64,000 bases of DNA from positions 121,024 to 185,023 of the forward strand of contig NZ_BBNN01000029.1 of assembly GCF_000829695.1 (NCBI RefSeq), in the 5' to 3' direction. The translations under genes were made by a program, and so were the position numbers. The stretch comes from Streptomyces sp. NBRC 110035 (GTDB lineage Bacteria > Actinomycetota > Actinomycetes > Streptomycetales > Streptomycetaceae). Below the pieces are notes generated by a model. The model was not told the DNA's origin. It did not search any database and saw nothing but the letters and a program-made list of their open reading frames with translations. Within the stretch, counting starts at the first letter, position 1. Each line of letters begins with the position of its first letter. Below, one piece after another: positions 1-9,162 of this stretch.

Positions 1-3000
1 GACCCGGTCGTCCGGGAGACGGCCGGACAGGTCGGGGAAGCGGGCGCGGACCCGGTCGTGGATCTGCTCGACGGTCAGGCCGTCCTGCTCGTCGTCCGGC
101 TTGCCCGCCAGCGGCAGCAGCAGGCCTGCCTGGGCGAGGCGGAGGGCACGTACCGGTTCCAGGGACCGCGCGTAGATCTCCAGGCGGGCGTTGGCTGCCG
201 CGTCCTGGGAGGCCGCGGCAGCCAGGGTGACCATGCGGGCCTCGTCCATGCTGATCTGCGCCTCGGGCCAGCGGGCCCGGAACGCGGCGTCTGCCGCGAC
301 GATCTGCTCCAACACGGTGCCGGGACCGGCGAGGGTGTCGCGTGCGGCCAGGGCGTCGGCCGCCTTGCCGAGCCGGTCGGCGTAGTTGAGGAGGGCGGGG
401 GCCGAGGGCGTGTCCGGGGCGTCCCTGTCCTCGTCGACCTCCAGGGCCAGCAGCATCCGGTTGTCGCCGGTCTCGCCGTGGCGGCGGCTGCGCATGCGGC
501 GGGGGGTCATCCCCCAGTCGACCTCCCAGGCGGCCCGTACGGCGGCCGTGCCGAGAGCGCGCCGCACCGTGGGGTCGGACTGGGAGGTGCCGCGGCGGCC
601 GATCAGGGCTTCGGCGAGTTCGGTCGCCGAGGCGACCCGGCCCAGGGTGGCGAGTATCTCGACGACCTCGTCGCGCAGGGCGACGAGTGCCGGGTCCCGG
701 GACCAGCTCTTGCGCCGGGCGCCGACGATCTGGGCGATGCGGCCCTCGGTGACCTGGTCGGTGGTGAGCGGAGCGACCGACTTGTTCAGGGGCCAGCTGG
801 GCAGCTCCTCGGGGAACCGTCCCTGCTCGTCGGGGAGGCGCAGCAGCAGCCGTACCGTCTCGACCTCGGTGGCGTTGCGTCCGCGGGGTGCCGGTTTGGG
901 CACCAGGAGGGTGACCAGGGCGTCGAGGGAGAGGCGGCGCAGGGGCAGGTCGTTGCCCTCGTCGCGCTGCTCGGAGCGTGCCTCGGCGATCTCCTCCGCG
1001 GAGTCGCCGCGTTCGGCCGGGGAGAGCGGGGAGGGCTGGCGGACGTCGAGGGCGAGACGCCACTGCTTGATGCGGCGGTTGATCTCGTCGCGGGTGCGGG
1101 CGCCGAGGCCGGGGCGGTTGACGAGTCGGCGGGTCGAGTAGTCGAGGAGGTCGCCGACAGTGTGGACGTCCAGGCCGTTGAGGAAGGAGACCGCTCTGAG
1201 GGACAGTCCTGCCACAAGGAGGGCGGTGTCGCGGCCGGCCTTGGCCGCGGCTTCCTCCCGGGCGTCCTCGTCCGCCGCGGGGTCGAGGGGCGGGAGTTCA
1301 CCGACGGGCAGGGCGGCGGCCGACTGTGCGGTGTCCTCGGGATGGCCGCCGGAGCGGCCCGGGACGGGCAGGTCGGCGAGGGCGAAGACGCGCTGCCAGG
1401 CGCGCTGCATCTCCTTCAGGTCGGGGAACCGCTTGCGGTGGTCGCGGTGCAGGGCACGCTGGAAGAACTCGGTGAGGCCGTCGCGGAGGGCCGAGTCGAA
1501 GGCCTCGGAGGCGATCCTGGGGTGGGGCCACTTCTTGGGGTCGGTCTGGCGCGCGAGGACGGAGCCGTCGCCCCACTGGGGCAGTTCCCCGGAGGCCATC
1601 TCGTGGAGGGTGACGGCCAGGGCGTACCACTCGGCATGGGCGTCGTATCGGCCCCGGATGATGTTCTCGACGAACGGGTCGAGGTAGCCCTCGGTGCCGG
1701 CCCGGACGGCGTCCACGTCGAGGCCGGCGAGGGAGAAGTCGAAGAGGACCAGCTGCCGGGTGCCGTTGGGGCGGACCCGGATGGCGATGTTGTCGGGCTT
1801 GAGGTCGCGGTGCCACACGCCTTCGCCGTCGAGGAAGTCGACGGCGGCGAAGAGGTAGGTGGAGTAGGTCTCCAGCTGGTCGGTGAGGAGCGGGCCCCGC
1901 TCGCGCAGCTGGCGGGCGACGGTGCGGTCGCCGGCGTGGTCGAGGACGAGGACCGTGCGCGGGCCGATGCGGATCGGCTCGGGCAGGGCGGGATGGATGA
2001 CCTTGGAGTCGTTGCGCAGCTTGGACAGGACGTCGGCCTCGCGGCGCAGCGCCTCGGCGTACTTGTCCTTACGGGCGATCTTGAGGACGACCGGCGCCTT
2101 GTCGCGTTCGAGGTCCTCGGCGAGCAGGGCGCGGGAGGTGGAGCCCTGGCCCAGGCTGCGCTTGATGCGGAAGCGGCGGCCGACGACGTCGCCCGGGGCG
2201 GCCTCCAGCGGGTCGCCCTCCTCGCCCGGGGTTTCAGGGGTCGGTTGCGGCTCGGGCCTCGCGGGCCTGAGTCCCTGTTCGACGACGTCGAGCCATTCCA
2301 GGAACTCCGCGGCGGTGCGGATGCGGCGGTGCGGGTCGAAGGCCGTGGCGTCCAGGATGATCTGGTCGATGTCCTTGGTCAGGCCGTCGGCCACGGCGGA
2401 GGGCACGAGCCCGCGTCCCTGTTCGAGCCTGGCGCCCAGTTCCGCCTGGCTGCTCGCGGAGGGTTTGCCGGTGAAGATCAGATAGCCGAGTACGCCCAGC
2501 CCGAAGACGTCGAGGGCGGTGGGGTCCGGGGACTTCGCGGTCACCTCGGGGGCGAGATAGGGGTCGGCGGCCTCGGAGACGTACGCGGCGAGGTTGTTCG
2601 ACGGGATGATCTCGTGTCCGCTGCTCAGGGAGGAGCCGGAGCCTCCCGCGACACCCTGGGGGCGGGGATGGCGGACCGCCGTCTGCCATTCGGCGATCTG
2701 GAGAACCGGGTTGAGCCAGCGGTCCTCGTCGCTGCCGGTTCCGGTGCGCGGGCCGGGCAGCACGTGGACGGCGCGGGCGTGCAGGGCGCGGTGGAAGAGG
2801 AGGTGGCGGTGCGCGTAGTGGACCGTCTCGGCCAGGCGGCGCAGGAGGGCGGCCCGTGCCTGGGCGTCCAGCTTCGCGCCGTACTGGAGGAGGTAGTCGT
2901 CCAGGCGGAGCGTGCGCGGGTCGTAGGCGTACAGCAGGGCGGGGCCGGCGCTGTGGCCGTTCTCGTCGAAGTTCTCCAGGGCGACCAGGCCCGGGTGTCT

Positions 3001-3798
3001 GAGGCCCTCCAACGCTCGTGCCTCGCGCTCGGCGGTGTGGCTGATGGACTCGCGGGCCTGCCGGTCCGCTCCGCGTTCGCGCAGGTAGATGCGTACGCGG
3101 CGGGTCTTGCTCAGGGAGTCGTGGCGGCCGAGGTAGTCGGCCCAGTTCGGCCCGGTGTCGAAAGGGGTGCGGTCCAGGCGGTAGGTGCCGACGTGGAACT
3201 CGGCATCGGAACGGCCGATGCCGACCTCGGCCAGGAGCTTGCCCAGCCCGCGGGAGAACTCGCGGTCGACGCCCGACTTGACGTCACGCGCGGGACGCTG
3301 GAGTTCGGCGAGGACGTCGCCCAGCCCGCTGTGCCCGGCCTTGCCGAAGACGCCCGCCAGGTCGTTGGGCGCGAGCCGGATGCGCAGACCGGGGTCGGTG
3401 AAGAAGATCAGTTCCTGGATGTAGGGGACATGGCGCCGGGGGTCGGTCTTCCGCAGGGCGTCCCTGAGCAGGCCCTTGAGTTCCTTCGCCTTCTGGTTGG
3501 CGAGGTGGCGGGGGTTGCGGTGGAGGCGGGTGCGGTCGCCGGAGAGGGTCTGCACCCAGCTCGCTCCCGAGGAGGTGACCGTGCCCTGCCAGTTCTTCAG
3601 TTCCACCAGGAAGAGACCGGCCGGAGCGGCGACCAGCAGGTCGACCTCGCGGACGTGGCCGCTGTGGGCGGTGAAGGTGAAGTTCGACCAGGCGCGGTAG
3701 GGCTCGGTGTCCGGGAGCCTCTCCTTGAGATACAGCAGTCCGCTGCGCTCGTGCTGGAACTGCGACTCGGTGACAGTGGTCCACCTGCCGTCTCGCAT
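1..3798 (-). CDS. pglW: PglW-type NERD / pseudokinase / Ser-Thr kinase protein (partial, 3' end off the window)
   Basis: 1266 codons are visible; the C-terminus lies beyond base 1. The start is the ATG at 3796-3798. Domains in order: a NERD nuclease-related domain (about residues 20-160, with EVDLLVA near residue 50 followed by VELKNWQG); a kinase-like domain in which HRD is HRAL (about residue 336), so probably a pseudokinase; a second kinase (about 535-800) with a GQGSTS loop and an intact HRDLKPDN near residue 663, but DFS instead of DFG; then a helix-hairpin-helix/RNAP-alpha-CTD-like stretch (about 870-910). This architecture is that of PglW, the kinase of the phage growth limitation (BREX type 2) system, where pglX normally follows. 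A 3799-3999 gap separates it from the divergent ATPase gene. A stand-alone NERD kinase outside a BREX locus cannot be excluded, because the downstream genes are not visible. Confidence 0.8.
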   Translation of the reverse strand, partial: MRDGRWTTVTESQFQHERSGLLYLKERLPDTEPYRAWSNFTFTAHSGHVREVDLLVAAPAGLFLVELKNWQGTVTSSGASWVQTLSGDRTRLHRNPRHLANQKAKELKGLLRDALRKTDPRRHVPYIQELIFFTDPGLRIRLAPNDLAGVFGKAGHSGLGDVLAELQRPARDVKSGVDREFSRGLGKLLAEVGIGRSDAEFHVGTYRLDRTPFDTGPNWADYLGRHDSLSKTRRVRIYLRERGADRQARESISHTAEREARALEGLRHPGLVALENFDENGHSAGPALLYAYDPRTLRLDDYLLQYGAKLDAQARAALLRRLAETVHYAHRHLLFHRALHARAVHVLPGPRTGTGSDEDRWLNPVLQIAEWQTAVRHPRPQGVAGGSGSSLSSGHEIIPSNNLAAYVSEAADPYLAPEVTAKSPDPTALDVFGLGVLGYLIFTGKPSASSQAELGARLEQGRGLVPSAVADGLTKDIDQIILDATAFDPHRRIRTAAEFLEWLDVVEQGLRPARPEPQPTPETPGEEGDPLEAAPGDVVGRRFRIKRSLGQGSTSRALLAEDLERDKAPVVLKIARKDKYAEALRREADVLSKLRNDSKVIHPALPEPIRIGPRTVLVLDHAGDRTVARQLRERGPLLTDQLETYSTYLFAAVDFLDGEGVWHRDLKPDNIAIRVRPNGTRQLVLFDFSLAGLDVDAVRAGTEGYLDPFVENIIRGRYDAHAEWYALAVTLHEMASGELPQWGDGSVLARQTDPKKWPHPRIASEAFDSALRDGLTEFFQRALHRDHRKRFPDLKEMQRAWQRVFALADLPVPGRSGGHPEDTAQSAAALPVGELPPLDPAADEDAREEAAAKAGRDTALLVAGLSLRAVSFLNGLDVHTVGDLLDYSTRRLVNRPGLGARTRDEINRRIKQWRLALDVRQPSPLSPAERGDSAEEIAEARSEQRDEGNDLPLRRLSLDALVTLLVPKPAPRGRNATEVETVRLLLRLPDEQGRFPEELPSWPLNKSVAPLTTDQVTEGRIAQIVGARRKSWSRDPALVALRDEVVEILATLGRVASATELAEALIGRRGTSQSDPTVRRALGTAAVRAAWEVDWGMTPRRMRSRRHGETGDNRMLLALEVDEDRDAPDTPSAPALLNYADRLGKAADALAARDTLAGPGTVLEQIVAADAAFRARWPEAQISMDEARMVTLAAAASQDAAANARLEIYARSLEPVRALRLAQAGLLLPLAGKPDDEQDGLTVEQIHDRVRARFPDLSGRLPDDRV

Positions 3799-3935
3799 GA
3801 CCGCGACGCCCCTTTCCGTATCTCGCTGTCTCGTCTGTTTCCCTGCCGGTGGCCGGATCACAGCAGGTGGTCCAGCCTATCGACCATGCCCGACGGGCCA
3901 GAAGTATGCCCCGGCCGGCTGTGGACGAACGACCG

Positions 3936-3952
3936 CAACAGATCATCTGTTG
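3936..3952. promoter_or_regulatory. Perfect palindrome between the pglW-like gene and the ATPase gene
   Basis: CAACAGAT, one C, then ATCTGTTG: 8-bp arms with a single central base. It lies 48 bp upstream of the ATPase ATG and about 138 bp upstream of the divergent kinase start. It is a candidate operator; no regulator gene is adjacent inside the window. Confidence 0.45.
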
Positions 3953-3999
3953 GCGCTCTGCCCCTCATCCGCCCGGGGCCCTGACCTAGGGTTGGGGCC

Positions 4000-5124
4000 A
4001 TGCCGTCGTACAAGCTCTCAGAGGTGACCGTAGAGGGATACGCCTCCATCCGATCCAGCACGCTGAAGCTGGGCGAGGGCGTGACCGTACTGGTCGGTGC
4101 CAACGGTGCGGGCAAGAGCAACGTCGTCGGCGCACTCGAACTGCTGGGGTGGATGGCGGACGGCGACCTGGCGCTCCAGGCGGGCATCCACGGTGGCGCC
4201 CAGGCCCTGCAGTTCGCGGGACGCGGCACCGGGAAAGGCATCCGGCTCAAGGTCTGTGCTCCCCCGTATCGGTATGAGGCGCACCTCGTCCCTGCGGCGA
4301 ACGACAACTTCGTCTTCGCCGAGGAGAAGGGGCACTTCCACGAGCCGGGTCCCGGTCTCCCGATGGAGGAGAGCTTCGGCCGTGGACACCGCGAATCACT
4401 GCTGCGGCAGAAGGAGGAGGAGCAGCTCTCCCGCCTGGCGGGCCCGGTGCGGCACATCCTCGCCGGCTGCCGTGTCTTCCACTTCCAGGACACCAGTCGT
4501 GAGGCGCCGGTCAAGCAGTTCGGGTACGAGGCGGACAACGAGGCGCTGCGCCCGGACGCGGCGAACCTTGCGGCCTTCCTGTTGCGGCTGCGCGAGGGTG
4601 AACCCAAGTCCTATCGGCGCATTGTGCGGGCCATCAAGTCCGTGGCGCCGTTCTTCCGGGACTTCCTGCTGAAGGAGGAGCCGGGCGGGAGGATCCGCCT
4701 GCGCTGGATGCAGGAGGGGGTCGACGCAGTGTTTCCCGCGGAGGCGCTCTCGGACGGCACCTTGCGCTACATCTGCCTGTGCGTCCTGCTCCTCCAGCCC
4801 GACCCGCCGGCCCTCTTCACACTCGACGAGCCGGAACTCGGGCTGCACCCCTACGCAATCGTCCAGCTGGCGGACATGCTCCGGTCGGCCGCCGTACGCA
4901 GTCAGATCGTGATCGCCACACAGTCCGTGACCCTGCTGAACCAGTTCTCACTCGACGACATCGCGGTGGTGGAGCGCGAGGACGGAGCGACGGAGCTACG
5001 GCGTCCGGATCCCGAGGAACTCCAGGGATGGCTGGAGGACTACTCCCTCGGGGAGCTGTGGGAGAAGAACGTACTAGGTGGCAGGCCCTCGCCGGAACTG
5101 CCGTTGCGGGGCCGCCCGGAATGA
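4000..5124 (+). CDS. AAA/ABC-type ATPase (RecF/OLD-like, AAA_21 group)
   Basis: 374 aa. Walker A GANGAGKSN is near residue 33, the signature-like LSDGTLRY near 250, Walker B LFTLDEPELGLHP near 270, and a switch-like IATQS follows. This is the compact single-polypeptide ABC ATPase fold used by OLD, RecF and many phage-defence ATPases. It lacks its own C-terminal TOPRIM domain. Its stop overlaps the start of the DUF4276 gene by 4 bp (ATGA), so the two are almost certainly coupled and likely form a split OLD-like ATPase plus effector. The ATG at 4000 has no strong Shine-Dalgarno sequence, and TAGGGT lies about 10 bp upstream, so the message could be leaderless. ATPase function is clear; the defence role is inferred from the partner and from the divergent PglW-like gene. 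Confidence 0.82.
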   Translation: MPSYKLSEVTVEGYASIRSSTLKLGEGVTVLVGANGAGKSNVVGALELLGWMADGDLALQAGIHGGAQALQFAGRGTGKGIRLKVCAPPYRYEAHLVPAANDNFVFAEEKGHFHEPGPGLPMEESFGRGHRESLLRQKEEEQLSRLAGPVRHILAGCRVFHFQDTSREAPVKQFGYEADNEALRPDAANLAAFLLRLREGEPKSYRRIVRAIKSVAPFFRDFLLKEEPGGRIRLRWMQEGVDAVFPAEALSDGTLRYICLCVLLLQPDPPALFTLDEPELGLHPYAIVQLADMLRSAAVRSQIVIATQSVTLLNQFSLDDIAVVEREDGATELRRPDPEELQGWLEDYSLGELWEKNVLGGRPSPELPLRGRPE

Positions 5125-5786
5125 TCATGGTGGGGGTGCTGTGCGAGGGTCAGACCGAGGAGAACATGGTCAACGACTTCCTCGCGCCCGAACTGGCGGA
5201 GTACGGCATCTGCCTGGTGCCGACCATCCTGATGACCCGGATGCCGGCGGGCGGTTCAGCGGGCAAGGGCGGGGTCAGCAAGTGGGCGAAGATCGAGAGA
5301 GACCTGCGCAAGTTACTGGCCGGCACTCATTGGGCAGCGGTCACCACGCTTCTTGATTACTACGGCCTCCCTCAGGACAGTCCGGGGATGTCGGACCGGC
5401 CGGGCGGCTCGCCCGTGGGCAAGGTGACGCATGTCGAGCGGCGCCTCGCGGAACACGTCGGCCATCCTCGTTTTCTTCCCCATGTCGTCCTGCACGAGAC
5501 GGAGACCTGGGTATTCGCGGCGGCGGAACAGCTCGGGGACTGGGCCGACGACCCGGCTCTGGCCCATGAGCTCAAGCGCCAGGCCGACAAGGCCGGGGGA
5601 CCCGAGAAGGTGAACGACAAGCCCGAGACAGCTCCCTCCAAGCGGATCCTCAAGCTGTACCCGAGGTATGTGAAAACACAGGACGGCCCGGTGGCGGTGA
5701 TGGACCTGGGTCTGGCCGCTCTGCGAGCCGCCTGTCCCCATTTCGACGAGTGGATCGCGAAGTTGCTGGCCCTCACGCCGCGCTGA
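5121..5786 (+). CDS. DUF4276 family protein (TOPRIM-like, putative effector of the ATPase pair)
   Basis: 221 aa, starting at the ATG that overlaps the ATPase stop (ATGA). The N-terminus VGVLCEGQTEENMV carries the conserved acidic residue of the family. A second acidic cluster is in TLLDYYGLP (about residue 78) and a third in LHETETWVFA (about 125). DUF4276 proteins are usually found directly downstream of an AAA ATPase, and their acidic motifs resemble the TOPRIM nuclease fold of OLD-family proteins. I infer a metal-dependent nucleic-acid effector controlled by the ATPase. No further gene of the unit follows; the next ORF has a different, membrane character. Confidence 0.72.
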   Translation: MIMVGVLCEGQTEENMVNDFLAPELAEYGICLVPTILMTRMPAGGSAGKGGVSKWAKIERDLRKLLAGTHWAAVTTLLDYYGLPQDSPGMSDRPGGSPVGKVTHVERRLAEHVGHPRFLPHVVLHETETWVFAAAEQLGDWADDPALAHELKRQADKAGGPEKVNDKPETAPSKRILKLYPRYVKTQDGPVAVMDLGLAALRAACPHFDEWIAKLLALTPR

Positions 5787-5851
5787 TGTGCGCGTGTGCG
5801 GACCCCGCACGGAGTTGACCGACCGCAAGGGCATGGCCAAGGATCTCGGCC

Positions 5852-6340
5852 ATGCCTTCTGCCGTCTCGTCCTCCCGGGGTCCGTCCGCCGCGCTGCGCT
5901 TCGGCCGGTTCGCGGTGATGGGCACGGTCGCCGTGCTGATCCTGGTCGCGGGTGTGTGGGGGTCGTGGGGTACGGCGCAGTACGCGATGCTGACGAAGGG
6001 GCGCGAGCAGGGCACGGTCGCGGTGACGTCCTGCGGTGGGCGGACCTGTACGGGGGCGTACACGCCGTCGTCGCCGGGGTCGCAGCCGCGGGCCGAGGTC
6101 GTTCTGGAGAACAACGCGGCCGTGGCGGAGGGGCGGACGTACACCGTCGTCGTGAAGCCGGACGGCAACGAGGTGGTCCGTTCCGGTTCCGCGGGGGTTC
6201 TCCACGCGTGGGTGCCGCTGGGCGGGGCGCTGATGCTGGCGTCGGTGGTGGTGGCGGACGGGCTGCTGCGGACGCGGGTGGCGTGGGTGATGGGGTTGTC
6301 GGGGGTGTCACTGGTGACGGCGGCGTTCCTGATGGTGTGA
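5852..6340 (+). CDS. Small integral membrane protein of unknown function
   Basis: 162 aa. An N-terminal segment of about residues 17-38 (VMGTVAVLILVAGVWGSW) is strongly hydrophobic. A polar, probably extracytoplasmic part follows (about 40-115), with paired cysteines in SCGGRTC. Two C-terminal hydrophobic segments run from about 118 to the end. I do not recognise a family domain. It reads toward the convergent ppc gene and is separated from it by a strong hairpin. The start is uncertain, as the reading frame is also open upstream. It probably belongs to the ppc side of the junction rather than to the defence-like block. Confidence 0.6.
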   Translation: MPSAVSSSRGPSAALRFGRFAVMGTVAVLILVAGVWGSWGTAQYAMLTKGREQGTVAVTSCGGRTCTGAYTPSSPGSQPRAEVVLENNAAVAEGRTYTVVVKPDGNEVVRSGSAGVLHAWVPLGGALMLASVVVADGLLRTRVAWVMGLSGVSLVTAAFLMV

Positions 6341-6348
6341 GGAACACG

Positions 6349-6382
6349 GAGGTGCCCCGGGCCGTACGGCCCGGGGCACCTC
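6349..6382. terminator. Bidirectional terminator hairpin between the membrane protein and ppc
   Basis: A 34-bp perfect inverted repeat (GAGGTGCCCCGGGCC, GTAC centre, mirror arm) sits between two convergent stop codons. There is no T run, as is usual for Streptomyces terminators. Confidence 0.8.
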
Positions 6383-6420
6383 TGTCGTGTCGTCTCGTCG
6401 CCTGTGCCGTGTCGCCGGGG

Positions 6421-9162
6421 TCAGCCGGTGTTGCGCAGGCCCGCCGCCACACCGTTGACGGTCAGCAGCAGGGCGCGGGCGAGCAGCGGGTCGGCCGGGT
6501 CGCCGGCGGCGACGGCGTCGCGCTGGCGCTTGAGGAGGGCGACCTGGAGGTAGGAGATGGGGTCGAGGTAGGCGTCGCGGATGGTGAAGGTCTGCTTGAG
6601 GGCCGGCGTGCCGTCCAGGAGTCCGGGCTCGCCGGTGACGCGGAGGACTTCGGCGACGGTGAGTTCGTGCTCGGCCCTGATCATGTCGAAGACGTGCTTG
6701 AGTTCGTCGGGGACGAGGGTGTCGACGTAGTGCCGGGCGATGCGCAGGTCGGTCTTGGCCAGGGTCATCTCGACGTTGGAGATGAAGTTGCGGAAGAAGT
6801 GCCACTGTTCATGCATCTCGTCGAGCACGGTGTCGAGGCCGGCCTCGCGCAGGGCCTTGAGGCCGGAGCCGACGCCGTACCAGCCGGGGACGATCTGGCG
6901 GGACTGGGTCCAGCCGAACACCCAGGGGATGGCGCGCAGCCCGTCGAGCGAGACGCCGGAGCCGGGGCGGCGGGAGGGCCGTGAGCCCAGGTGCAGGTCG
7001 GCGAGCTGGTCGACCGGCGTGGAGGCCAGGAAGTACGTCGGCAGGTCGGGGTCTTCGACCAGCTTGCGGTAGGCGTCGTGGGCGGCGTCGGAGACGACGT
7101 CCATGGCGGCGTCCCACCGGGCGAGCGCCTCGTCGGACTGGCGGGGCGCGGTGTGCAGGGCGGACGCCTGGAGGGTGGCGGCGACGGAGAGTTCGAGGTT
7201 CTCCCTGGCCAGGGCGGGGATCAGGTACTTGTCGGAGATGACCTCGCCCTGTTCGGTGACCTTGATCTCGCCTTCGAGGGTGCCCCAGGGCTGGGCGAGG
7301 ATGGCGTCGTGGGTGGGGCCGCCGCCGCGGCCGACGGTGCCGCCGCGGCCGTGGAACAGGCGCAGGCGTACGCCGTAGCGGTGGGCGACGTCGCGCAGCC
7401 GGCGCTGGGCGCGGTGGATCTCCCACTGGCTGGTGGTGATACCGCCGAACTTGGAGGAGTCGGAGTAGCCGAGCATGACCTCCTGGACGTCGTCCCGCAG
7501 CGCGACGAGGCGCCGGTAGGACGGGTCGGAGAGCATGTCCTCGAGGATGGTGTCGGCGGCCTTGAGTTCGTCCGTCGTCTCCAGGAGGGGGACGATGCCG
7601 ATCTTCGCCCAGCCGGCGTGGAGGTCGATCAGTCCGGCCTCCCGTGCGAGGAGGGCGGCGGCGAAGACGTCGTCGGCGCCCTGGCACATGGAGATGATGT
7701 AGGACTCGATGACCTCGGGGCCGAAGATCTCCAGGGCGCGTCTGGCGGTCTGGAAGACGCCGAGGGTCTTCTCGCCGGCCGCGTCGACGGGTGCGGGGGT
7801 GGGGGCGAGGGGCCTGCGCGAGCGGAGTTCCTTGGCGAGGAGCTTGGTGCGGTACTCGCGGGGCATGTCGGTGTAGCGCCAGGACTCCTCGCCGAGCCGG
7901 TCGAACAGCTGGCCGAGGGCGTGGTGGTGGGCGTCGGCGTGTTCGCGCAGGTCGAGGGTGGCGAGCTGGAGGCCGAAGGCGGCGAGGGTGCGGATGGTGC
8001 GGGCGAGGCGGCCGTCGGCGAAGAGGCCGCCGCGGTGTTCGCGCAGGGAGGTCTGGATGATCCGCAGGTCGGCGAGGAGTTCGCCGGTGCCGAGGTAGTC
8101 GCAGCCTGCCTGGTGGGGGGTGTCCTGGGCGAGGCGCTGCTTGGTGTTCTCGAGCTTCTGGCGGATGCAGGTGGCCTTGAGCCGGTAGGGCTCCTCGGCG
8201 TTGAGGCGCTTGTAGCGGGGGCTGATCTCGGGGAGGTTGTCGAGGTCGGCCTGCAGGGAGGCCAGCAGTTCCTCGGTGGCGCCGGCGTAGCGGATGGAGT
8301 TGGAGAGGAACCCGCGGAGCTCGTCGATCATCTCCAGGGCGTCGTTGATGCCGTGTTCGTGCTGGAGGATGAGGACGTCCCAGGTGACCTGGGGGGTGAC
8401 GTTGGGGTTGCCGTCGCGGTCACCGCCGATCCAGGTGCCGAAGGTGAGGGGGCGGGTGTCGTCGGGGAGGGTGACGCCGGCGCGTTCGAGTTCGGCGGTG
8501 AGGTCCTCGAGGACGTCGCCGACGGCGCCGGCGTGGAGTTCGTCGAGGTAGTAGATGGCGTTGCGGGCCTCGTCGGCGGGTTCGGGACGGACGACGCGCA
8601 GCTCGTCGGTCTGCCAGACGAGGTCGATGTTCTCGGCGAGGCGGGTGTCGAGGCGGCGCCGGTCGCTCTCGATGACGGGGGTGTCGAGGAGGGCGGCGAT
8701 GCGGCGCAGCTTGTTGAGGACGGAGCGGCGGGCGGCCTCGGTGGGGTGGGCGGTGAAGACGGGGCGGACGTTGAGGTGCCGCACGGTTTCGCTCAGGTGC
8801 TCGGGATCGGCGTCCTTGAGGCGGTCGGCGGTGCGGGCGAGCAGGCCGCCCTCGGTGGCGCGGCGGGCGCGCAGTTCGCGGCCGCGGTGCACCTGCTCGG
8901 TGACGTTCGCCAGGTGGAAGTAGGTGGAGAAGGCGCGGACCAGCTTGGCGGCGGTGTCGAGTTCGGTGCCGCGCAGCAGTTCTGCTGCGGCCTCGCCGTC
9001 CTCGCGGGTGAGTCGTCGGACCTTCTCGACGAGGTCGAGGAGTTCGGGACCGTCCTGGCGGACGAGGGTCTCTCCGAGGAGGTCACCCAGGCGGCGGATG
9101 TCGGCCCGCAGTTCGCTGCTTGTGGTCGCCGTGGACACGGCCTGGTCGTCGGCACTGCTCAC
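6421..9162 (-). CDS. ppc: Phosphoenolpyruvate carboxylase
   Basis: 913 aa if started at the GTG at 9160-9162, which has AAGGAG eight bases upstream; the longer open frame to 9237 lacks such a site. Carboxylates PEP to oxaloacetate to refill the TCA cycle, cytoplasmic, normally a tetramer. Diagnostic motifs are present: TAHPTEA with the catalytic His, GDRDGNP, GYSDSSKFGG, FHGRGGTVGRGGGP and the C-terminal RNTG. Length fits bacterial PEPC (about 880-930 aa). It is monocistronic: convergent with the small membrane protein and divergent from the desaturase. In S. coelicolor ppc is SCO3127, and the following gene order also agrees. Confidence 0.97.
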   Translation of the reverse strand: MSSADDQAVSTATTSSELRADIRRLGDLLGETLVRQDGPELLDLVEKVRRLTREDGEAAAELLRGTELDTAAKLVRAFSTYFHLANVTEQVHRGRELRARRATEGGLLARTADRLKDADPEHLSETVRHLNVRPVFTAHPTEAARRSVLNKLRRIAALLDTPVIESDRRRLDTRLAENIDLVWQTDELRVVRPEPADEARNAIYYLDELHAGAVGDVLEDLTAELERAGVTLPDDTRPLTFGTWIGGDRDGNPNVTPQVTWDVLILQHEHGINDALEMIDELRGFLSNSIRYAGATEELLASLQADLDNLPEISPRYKRLNAEEPYRLKATCIRQKLENTKQRLAQDTPHQAGCDYLGTGELLADLRIIQTSLREHRGGLFADGRLARTIRTLAAFGLQLATLDLREHADAHHHALGQLFDRLGEESWRYTDMPREYRTKLLAKELRSRRPLAPTPAPVDAAGEKTLGVFQTARRALEIFGPEVIESYIISMCQGADDVFAAALLAREAGLIDLHAGWAKIGIVPLLETTDELKAADTILEDMLSDPSYRRLVALRDDVQEVMLGYSDSSKFGGITTSQWEIHRAQRRLRDVAHRYGVRLRLFHGRGGTVGRGGGPTHDAILAQPWGTLEGEIKVTEQGEVISDKYLIPALARENLELSVAATLQASALHTAPRQSDEALARWDAAMDVVSDAAHDAYRKLVEDPDLPTYFLASTPVDQLADLHLGSRPSRRPGSGVSLDGLRAIPWVFGWTQSRQIVPGWYGVGSGLKALREAGLDTVLDEMHEQWHFFRNFISNVEMTLAKTDLRIARHYVDTLVPDELKHVFDMIRAEHELTVAEVLRVTGEPGLLDGTPALKQTFTIRDAYLDPISYLQVALLKRQRDAVAAGDPADPLLARALLLTVNGVAAGLRNTG

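Noticed and set aside
58..3984. 1308-codon open frame on the plus strand
   Set aside because: Antisense of the PglW-like gene; long open antisense frames are expected from GC-rich codon usage, and its translation is Gly/Val/Ala-rich with no domain.
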